This document shows positions 40,245 to 47,404 of a stretch of DNA of 50,147 nucleotides, one piece after another (the stretch's first letter is position 1; every line of letters begins with the position of its first letter). The notes below the pieces were generated by a model. It searched no databases and was not told where the DNA came from. It saw nothing but the letters and a program-made list of their open reading frames with translations. Both the position numbers and the translations under genes were made by a program. Where the stretch lies: positions 1-50,147 of the forward strand of contig QZLE01000064.1 in NCBI GenBank assembly GCA_004796365.1, given 5' to 3'. Origin of the DNA: Gammaproteobacteria bacterium (lineage in GTDB: Bacteria; Pseudomonadota; Gammaproteobacteria; QZLD01).

Positions 40245-40360
40245 GTATGCTGTCATCCCGGACTCTTCTTTTAAAGGATAGAAAGGGATCCAGCATACGA
40301 GGTGCCGCGCGAAGCGCGAAAAAAACAATGATTAGCTAATTGATTCCCACCTTCGGGTGG
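40245..40360. repeat. Intergenic cluster of inverted repeats/hairpins, dispersed-repeat-like
   Basis: GTATGCTG(TCATCCCGGA...GGGATC)CAGCATAC; CGCGC-GAA-GCGCG; palindrome ATTAGCTAAT; CCACC-TTCG-GGTGG. Confidence 0.55.
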
Positions 40361-40395
40361 TATGGCAGATATTATGACCTGGGCGGATATTACCG

Positions 40396-41271
40396 CTAAA
40401 CCTCTATACCTATCTTATTTTTCTTATCAGGCTTACTTGTGCTATCAGAATTAGAATCGCCAGAACCAGAATCTATAAATCCAGTCTCATCAATAAAGAT
40501 ATCTTTATAACTGGTATAGATTGAAGCAAACAACACAGGAACCATAATGACCATACCGATTCCAAATGGTATAACCGCAATAAGCATAGCTGCCAATCCA
40601 ACTAGACCATAAGATAAGAATGAAAGCATGTTCCTCAGGCAGGCAATAAAACTAAGTTTCATAGCTTCCAACGGTTGAACATTATTGATGATTACTAAGG
40701 CAGGTGCAAACCAGATGGCCATAAACAGAGGTATCGACAGCGCCAGAAACCCAAGCAGAATAATCATCATTACCTGAGCAAATCTAAGCATATCTTCAGG
40801 AGGTAATTCCATACGGAGGTAAGACTCAGACATTCTCTGCAAATTCTCCAGATCAAACCCAAAAGCCAAAAGAAGTCCGTGAAGTATAACACCTATAATC
40901 AAACTACTAATGATAAACGCCAGACCAACCATAGCCAGCCTAGTAAAATTACGCTTAAATCCATAGAAAAGACAAAGCGGATTAAAGGTTCCGGTTTTAT
41001 CCAGCTGATAGCTACCCCACATTACGCCGCCAAGAAAAACCGGTAGCAGCAAATTTATAAGCACAGACAAAGATGGTATTAACGAAGCAGGAACAGTTAC
41101 AAAAAACCAGATAAAAAAGAAAGCTACCCATCCAGCCGGACTTCTCATAAACAATTTAAAACCATCTAGAAACCAGTTTATCCCATCGGCAAAGGTTGCG
41201 ATCTTTGGTTCGTGGCGTAAAATAAATCTGCCACTTCGGTTTGCGTCACCAGTGTTTTTAGGTTCATTCAT
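40396..41271 (-). CDS. BPSS1780-like multi-pass inner membrane protein
   Basis: NWFLDGFKLFMRSPAGWVAFFFIWF, FLGGVMWGSYQLDKTG; several TM segments; start set at internal ATG (MNEPKNTGD). Confidence 0.72.
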   Translation of the reverse strand: MNEPKNTGDANRSGRFILRHEPKIATFADGINWFLDGFKLFMRSPAGWVAFFFIWFFVTVPASLIPSLSVLINLLLPVFLGGVMWGSYQLDKTGTFNPLCLFYGFKRNFTRLAMVGLAFIISSLIIGVILHGLLLAFGFDLENLQRMSESYLRMELPPEDMLRFAQVMMIILLGFLALSIPLFMAIWFAPALVIINNVQPLEAMKLSFIACLRNMLSFLSYGLVGLAAMLIAVIPFGIGMVIMVPVLFASIYTSYKDIFIDETGFIDSGSGDSNSDSTSKPDKKNKIGIEV

Positions 41272-41290
41272 AACAGTTTCTTTATAATAT

Positions 41291-42562
41291 CTAACGAATA
41301 TAGGCCACATTCTGCCCTAACATCTCCGCAGTTACCAGCACAACCCCCTTCGGAGAAACATAAAAATATTTGCTATCCTTTTCCAGATCTTCTCCAATCA
41401 CCGTATTTTCCGGAATGGTACAAGCCTCATCGATCACTGCATTCTTGATACGGCAGTTTTCTCCAACTGAAACACCAGGCAGGATTACTGACTTTTCAAT
41501 CAGTGATCTGGAATTAACCTCTACATTTGAGAAAAGCAGCGAATTTCTAACAATCGATCCGGAAATATAATCACCACCGGACACCATAGAATTAATCGCC
41601 ATGCCACGACGCCCATCCTCATTATAAATGAACTTTGCAGGAGGTAATTGTGCCTGATATGTCCAGATCGGCCATTCACTATCGTACAGATCCAACTCCG
41701 GACACTCGCGGATCAGTTCCTGATTAGCCTCATAAAAAGCATCCACAGTTCCAACATCACGAAAGTACGGCTGTTTCCCGGTGTTTGGATCTCTGAACGG
41801 ATGGGCAACAACCCTGTTGGTGGCTATGGCAAATGGGATGATATCCTTAGCAAAGTCGCGAGATGATCCTTCATTGGCAGCATCCATTGCCAGTTGTTCA
41901 AACAGAAATTCTTTGGTGAACACGTAAATTCCCATTGAGCATAATGCAACATCATCACGCCCGGGAATAGCATCTGGGTTATCTGGCTTTTCGGTAAACT
42001 TGGTCACCACGCCATCAGCGTCAACACTCATCACTCCAAAAGATTTAGCTTGATCTAAAGGGGTTTCAATGCAACCGACGGTCATATCTGCTCCACAGCT
42101 AACATGACGTGCAATCATGGTTCCATAATCCATCTTGTAGATATGATCACCGGCCAGAACAATCACATAGTCTGGGTGATGGCTGTTGATAATATCAATG
42201 TTTTGATAAACAGCATCTGCAGTCCCGGCATACCAGTCTTTTTGATTAATTCGCTGCTGCGCTGGAATGATCTCGATAAACTCACCGTGTTCACCACGTA
42301 AGAAGCTCCACCCTTTTTGCATATGTTGTATTAAAGAGTGCGCCTTATACTGAGTCAAAACCGCCATCTTGCGGATACCGGAGTTAATGCAGTTGGAAAG
42401 CGGAAAATCAATAATACGAAATTTACCACCAAATGGCACTGCAGGCTTGGTCCTCCAATCTGTCAGATTTGCTAATCGCCCCCCTCTTCCTCCGGCAAGT
42501 ATAACTGCAACAGTATTTTGAGTAAGTCGGCTAACAAATCTCTGATTGTGACCAAATTCCAT
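41291..42562 (-). CDS. glgC: Glucose-1-phosphate adenylyltransferase
   Basis: AVILAGGRGGRLANLTDWRTKPAVPFGGKFRIIDFPLSNCINSGI; GDHIYKMDYG; 423 aa. Confidence 0.96.
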   Translation of the reverse strand: MEFGHNQRFVSRLTQNTVAVILAGGRGGRLANLTDWRTKPAVPFGGKFRIIDFPLSNCINSGIRKMAVLTQYKAHSLIQHMQKGWSFLRGEHGEFIEIIPAQQRINQKDWYAGTADAVYQNIDIINSHHPDYVIVLAGDHIYKMDYGTMIARHVSCGADMTVGCIETPLDQAKSFGVMSVDADGVVTKFTEKPDNPDAIPGRDDVALCSMGIYVFTKEFLFEQLAMDAANEGSSRDFAKDIIPFAIATNRVVAHPFRDPNTGKQPYFRDVGTVDAFYEANQELIRECPELDLYDSEWPIWTYQAQLPPAKFIYNEDGRRGMAINSMVSGGDYISGSIVRNSLLFSNVEVNSRSLIEKSVILPGVSVGENCRIKNAVIDEACTIPENTVIGEDLEKDSKYFYVSPKGVVLVTAEMLGQNVAYIR

Positions 42563-42739
42563 CTATGACAATCCTTGTAATTATTCCCAAAAAAACATAC
42601 AACATAAAAAACATAGAAATTATTTTTTATACATTTATTATACGATATCCCCGTGGGAATGTTAGTTGGTAATGAAAAATTCATAACCAATATTGTCAAT
42701 CAATTATAAATCTAGTTTCTTAAAAGGAATTAACAGCCA

Positions 42740-45052
42740 GTGTTGAATATCACCAATCAGATCGCATCAGAATTAAGTGTTAAACCAAACCAGATTACTG
42801 CAGCAATATCCCTGCTTGATGAAGGCGCTACCGTACCATTCATCGCACGTTATAGAAAAGAAAAAACCCAGGGGCTTGATGACACACAACTTCGCAATCT
42901 AGAAGAGCGCCTAATCTATCTGCGCGAACTTGAAGAGCGCAAATCTACTGTACTCAAATCTATTGATGAACAAGGAAAACTAACTACAGAATTAAAGCAG
43001 TCAATTCAAGATGCGGATACTAAAACCAGGGTTGAAGACCTCTACCTACCATATAAAAAGAAAAGAGTTACCAAGGCGCAGCTCGCAAGAGAGGCAGGGC
43101 TGGCACCACTAGCGCAAACGCTGATGAAAGATAGAACACAAGTGCCTTCAGAGCTTGCCAAACAATATTTAAACTCAGGAAAGGGTATTAAAACTGAGCA
43201 AGATGCCCTTGATGGGGCCCGTCAGGTCATAATGGAAAATCTAGCGGAAGATGCAGACCTTATTCAAAAGCTAAGAAGATACCTTAATGATAATGGGGCT
43301 GTTAAATCAGTGGTTATTCAAGGCAAGGAAAATGAAGGTCAAAAGTATGCAGATTATTTTGACTATCGTGAAAAATTCAGTTCAGTTCCTTCTCACAGAG
43401 CACTGGCCCTGTTTCGCGGCAGAAACGAAGGGATATTAAACGTCACAATTGAATCATCTGAAACCGATACAGAAACTGAGCCGTGTATTGGCATAATCGC
43501 CAATTGGGTGGACTTTACCAATGAAGAAAAACCTGCCGATAAATGGGTTGCGGACACCATACGTTTTGCTTGGCGCGTAAAAATACAAACCAAACTCGAT
43601 ATGGATCTTAAATCAAGCTTAAAGTCAGATGCTGAAGAGGAAGCCATCAAGGTATTTGCCTCAAACTTCAAAGATTTAATTCTTGCATCACCAGCTGGTC
43701 ATAAATCTATTATTGGCTTGGATCCTGGAATCAGAACTGGTGTTAAGGTCGCAGTGATTAATGAAAACGGTAAACTGATCGATACCACAACAATATTTCC
43801 ACTACAGCCACAAAATAAATGGGATGAATCTATAGAAATTCTTAAGGGACTTTGCACTAAGCATGAAGCAAGACTAATAAGCATTGGCAATGGTACCGGT
43901 TCGCGTGAAACCGATAAGATGGTGAAGGAAATGATTAAAAGATATCCTAAAACCAAAGCCAGCGGGATAATCATATCTGAAGCTGGAGCTTCAGTTTATT
44001 CAGCCTCAGAATTTGCCTCAAAAGAATTTCCTGATCTTGATGTTTCCTTGCGAGGAGCTGTCTCAATAGCCAGAAGACTGCAAGACCCGCTTGCAGAGCT
44101 GGTCAAAATCGAACCAAAGGCAATTGGCGTAGGACAATATCAACACGATGTGAATCAAACAATACTATCCAGAACTCTTGATACAACTTGCGAAGATTGC
44201 GTTAACGCAGTTGGTGTTGATCTTAATACTGCCTCCCCTCCTCTACTGGCAAGGGTTTCCGGCCTAAACCAGACTATAGCTAGCAATATAGTGGAGTATC
44301 GAGACCAAAATGGTTCCTTCAGCAACCGTGAAGACCTTAAAAAAGTACCGCGCCTAGGTGCCAAAACGTTTGAACAGGCCGCTGGCTTTTTGCGAATATC
44401 CTACGGTTCCAACCCTCTTGATAAATCAGCAGTACACCCGGAATCATATACAGTCGTACAAAAGATCATTGACAGCACCGGAATCGATATTTCGAACCTT
44501 ATCGGCAATACAAAAGCCCTCAAGGCAATTGATCCTAAGCAATTTATTGACAACAAGACCGGCGAGTTAACTATAGCCGACATTATCAAAGAGCTTGAAA
44601 AGCCCGGCAGAGATCCACGCCCAGAATTCAAAACCGCAAACTTTAAAGAAGGCATAGAAGATATTAAAGACCTCAAGCAAGGGATGATACTTGAGGGAAT
44701 TATCTCCAATGTAACCAACTTCGGTGCCTTTGTTGATCTTGGCGTGCATCAGGATGGGCTGGTGCATATCTCACAGCTTGCAAATAAATTCGTCAAGGAT
44801 CCGAGGGATGTTGTAAAAGCCGGTGATATTGTAAAAGTTAAGGTTATGGAAGTGGATACACAACGCAAGCGCATTGGTCTTTCAATGCGCCTGGATGAGT
44901 CCGTTGAGAAATCCAGTGCTAATAAGCCTCAAACTAAACAATCTAACACAAGTAAAAAACAAGCGAAAAAGACCCAAAATATCAATCACAATAGCAGAAA
45001 ACCAGGGAATAACGCATTAGCTAATGCACTTTCGAAAGCTGGATTGACGTAA
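42740..45052 (+). CDS. tex: Tex family S1 RNA-binding transcription accessory protein
   Basis: GATVPFIARYRKEKTQGLDDTQLRNLEERL, IGLDPGIRTGVKVAVI, HhH region, S1 domain GMILEGIISNVTNFGAFVDLGVHQDGLVHISQL; GTG start. Confidence 0.96.
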   Translation: MLNITNQIASELSVKPNQITAAISLLDEGATVPFIARYRKEKTQGLDDTQLRNLEERLIYLRELEERKSTVLKSIDEQGKLTTELKQSIQDADTKTRVEDLYLPYKKKRVTKAQLAREAGLAPLAQTLMKDRTQVPSELAKQYLNSGKGIKTEQDALDGARQVIMENLAEDADLIQKLRRYLNDNGAVKSVVIQGKENEGQKYADYFDYREKFSSVPSHRALALFRGRNEGILNVTIESSETDTETEPCIGIIANWVDFTNEEKPADKWVADTIRFAWRVKIQTKLDMDLKSSLKSDAEEEAIKVFASNFKDLILASPAGHKSIIGLDPGIRTGVKVAVINENGKLIDTTTIFPLQPQNKWDESIEILKGLCTKHEARLISIGNGTGSRETDKMVKEMIKRYPKTKASGIIISEAGASVYSASEFASKEFPDLDVSLRGAVSIARRLQDPLAELVKIEPKAIGVGQYQHDVNQTILSRTLDTTCEDCVNAVGVDLNTASPPLLARVSGLNQTIASNIVEYRDQNGSFSNREDLKKVPRLGAKTFEQAAGFLRISYGSNPLDKSAVHPESYTVVQKIIDSTGIDISNLIGNTKALKAIDPKQFIDNKTGELTIADIIKELEKPGRDPRPEFKTANFKEGIEDIKDLKQGMILEGIISNVTNFGAFVDLGVHQDGLVHISQLANKFVKDPRDVVKAGDIVKVKVMEVDTQRKRIGLSMRLDESVEKSSANKPQTKQSNTSKKQAKKTQNINHNSRKPGNNALANALSKAGLT

Positions 45053-45061
45053 CTAAGATAT

Positions 45062-45096
45062 TGAAAGCTTGCCCGCATACTGCTGGCAAGCTTTCA
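45062..45096. terminator. 12-bp perfect stem hairpin between convergent tex and DUF805 genes
   Basis: TGAAAGCTTGCC-(11 nt)-GGCAAGCTTTCA. Confidence 0.7.
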
Positions 45097-45112
45097 GTTA
45101 AAGGCTGACGAC

Positions 45113-45715
45113 CTATTCCTCATGCATTTGCATCTGCTGCTGTACTCTCTGCGTATAATCATGATAAGCAGGTATGGCAATCGCTACAATAATTCCTAGC
45201 ATTAGGACAAAAGGGACAATCGCAAGAAGAATCATTCCAATACCATTTGGCGGTGTTTGTTTACCAAATCTATTTTCACCTTTTGTACCAGGAACAAATA
45301 ACAGAATTAATGCCATAACTACATTAATAATAGGAACAAAAATCAATAGCACAGTCCATCCGCTCCAATCTATATCATGCAGGCGTCTTATCCATAGCAA
45401 TATAAAGTAAATAAATATAGCTAAATAAAAACCAAGTGAAATCACCATCATTATGGCAAACCCAACTCCAATACCAGCTCCGACATCTGAAGAATTCCCA
45501 AATATTGAAGCAAAACCACCAAAGGCCGTTATACCGATTACAGAAACTATCGTAGCAGCAATATAAAACCCAAAGCACATTATCATCCCGTATGCTAAAT
45601 ATCTAATTCTGCCTATGCGCCCAGAGACTCCCCAAAATGGAACTTCGGAAAATTCAGTTAATTTGCTCTCATTTAATTCAGAATCTGGTGTATCGTATGG
45701 ATTTATATTATTCAT
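45113..45715 (-). CDS. DUF805 domain-containing membrane protein
   Basis: SGRIGRIRYLAYGM, WIRRLHDIDWSGWTVLLIFVPIINVVMALILLFVPGTKGENRFG. Confidence 0.88.
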   Translation of the reverse strand: MNNINPYDTPDSELNESKLTEFSEVPFWGVSGRIGRIRYLAYGMIMCFGFYIAATIVSVIGITAFGGFASIFGNSSDVGAGIGVGFAIMMVISLGFYLAIFIYFILLWIRRLHDIDWSGWTVLLIFVPIINVVMALILLFVPGTKGENRFGKQTPPNGIGMILLAIVPFVLMLGIIVAIAIPAYHDYTQRVQQQMQMHEE

Positions 45716-45890
45716 TTTTTACTCCTTTAAACCCCAATATTTGTAAATAGCAACTTCCTGCTTTATGCAAGTAATTTAACTGATAATAACCACCAATTAA
45801 AGGAGTATGTTATTACTCACCCCATAGCATTCATGAACAAGCGCGCATAATTTACGAGCAATAGTGCATTTACAGTATAAACATGCTATC

Positions 45891-45908
45891 GTGATGTATA
45901 TGCATCAC
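45891..45908. promoter_or_regulatory. Candidate operator of the Xre/RES operon
   Basis: Inverted repeat GTGATG-TATATG-CATCAC, about 30 bp upstream of the antitoxin start codon. Confidence 0.5.
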
Positions 45909-45937
45909 AAAAGATCAGCTTATAAAGGTAAATAGCA

Positions 45938-46312
45938 ATGGCATTACCAAATCATAAAACTGCTCCAGAGGCCAATAATGTGCTATTTAAGGCCTTCTTT
46001 AACTCATTAAAACAGCTAGGGCTTGATAACAACCATGCCGCCAAAATTCTTGGCGTTGATAGAACAACGATAACTCGCATCAAAAATAAAGGAATTATCA
46101 AAGCAAAATCAAAAAGCGGGGAAATAGCCCTTTTAGCTATACGTGTATATAGATCACTATATGCAATGGTTGGGGGAGATTGCGAAATGATGCACCATTG
46201 GATGCACACCAATAACAAACATCTTAACGGCATTCCTGCTGAACTAATTTGTACGATACCAGGACTTGTTCATGTAACAGAATACCTTGATGCAATGCGC
46301 GGTAAGGTATGA
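45938..46312 (+). CDS. Xre/MbcA/ParS-type antitoxin (DUF2384-like)
   Basis: HTH AAKILGVDRTTITRIKNKG followed by IRVYRSLYAMVGGDCEMMHHWMHTNNKHLNGIPAELI; ATGA overlap with the downstream gene. Confidence 0.85.
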   Translation: MALPNHKTAPEANNVLFKAFFNSLKQLGLDNNHAAKILGVDRTTITRIKNKGIIKAKSKSGEIALLAIRVYRSLYAMVGGDCEMMHHWMHTNNKHLNGIPAELICTIPGLVHVTEYLDAMRGKV

Positions 46313-47049
46313 ACATCTGGGCTGAATGCGAAGGCGACAAACAAATCACGCAAATTAATTGCAGCATAACAAGAGTTGTTGAATCCCAACAATTTGCAGC
46401 AACAATGTCGTTGGTGGATACGCATGATGAACAAGAACTTCTGGAACAACTTTTAGAGGAAAATAAACCTCAAATTGATCTTGAGCAAAAGCACTACCTT
46501 ATAACAACTCCGTTCCGCTACCCACCTTTAAAGTACGGATCTAGATTTGGCGAAAGGCATTTTCAGGGAATTTTTTATGCATCAGCTGATATTAAAACGT
46601 GTTTTTGCGAATGTGCATATTACCGTTTTCTATTCATGGAAGGCATGGATAGTTTTCCTGAAGCAAAAAAAATAAATACCCAACACATCACCTTTTGGGT
46701 AACTATAAATTCCAATAATGCCATTAAGCTTGATAAGTCTCCGTTTACTAATTATAAAGAGCTTATATCCCCCGATAATTACACCCACACTCAAAAACTT
46801 GGGAGTGAAATGAGAAACTCAGGGGTTGAAGCCTTCAGCTTTATTTCTGCACGAGATAATAGCGGAATTAATTACGGAGTCTTCGAACAAAAAGCCATTA
46901 TCAGCAGCGCCCCTTATAGAATAAATCACTGGCAATGCACAACATCAATTAATTCTGTTATTTTTTATAATCATATAGAAAACTCCTCACACCAATTCTT
47001 AAAAGATCGATTTATTATCAACGACATACTGCCAACGCCTGCCTCTTAA
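46309..47049 (+). CDS. RES domain toxin
   Basis: PFRYPPLKYGSRFG, FYASADIKTCFCECAYYRF, GVEAFSFISARD; coupled to Xre antitoxin. Confidence 0.85.
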   Translation: MNIWAECEGDKQITQINCSITRVVESQQFAATMSLVDTHDEQELLEQLLEENKPQIDLEQKHYLITTPFRYPPLKYGSRFGERHFQGIFYASADIKTCFCECAYYRFLFMEGMDSFPEAKKINTQHITFWVTINSNNAIKLDKSPFTNYKELISPDNYTHTQKLGSEMRNSGVEAFSFISARDNSGINYGVFEQKAIISSAPYRINHWQCTTSINSVIFYNHIENSSHQFLKDRFIINDILPTPAS

Positions 47050-47404
47050 AATTTCACTCAACAACCAGTCACTTTTTGCAGCGTTTCACATTCAATTATT
47101 CAATTAATTTATAATTATCTAAATTATAATCCAGAAAAATGTTTGTATACCAATCACTCCAAAACCCGCATTAAATAAGGGAACGCCAAAATTGCTGCAC
47201 AGCACCACTTTCTATATTTGCTGCAGCGCACAATTTAAATCATTGATTTTAAAGTAAAAAAGTTTGACTCAGTTCACATTTTTTTTAAAAATATGTCACA
47301 ACTTTAATGGAAAGTAATATGCACAGTAAACCAGATACCGTTTTTAGGTTTGAGCAGCATATCTACGCAGTATCACAGAATTATATAAACACATGAGGTG
47401 AGAC

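Noticed and set aside
42666-42690. Near-palindrome TTGGTAATGAAAAATTCATAACCAA upstream of tex
   Set aside because: One mismatch and AT-rich; plausible regulatory site but no supporting context
45721-45806. Inverted repeat ACTCCTTTAA / TTAAAGGAGT around 66 nt apart upstream of the DUF805 gene
   Set aside because: One arm is simply the DUF805 Shine-Dalgarno region; the match to the second arm may be chance
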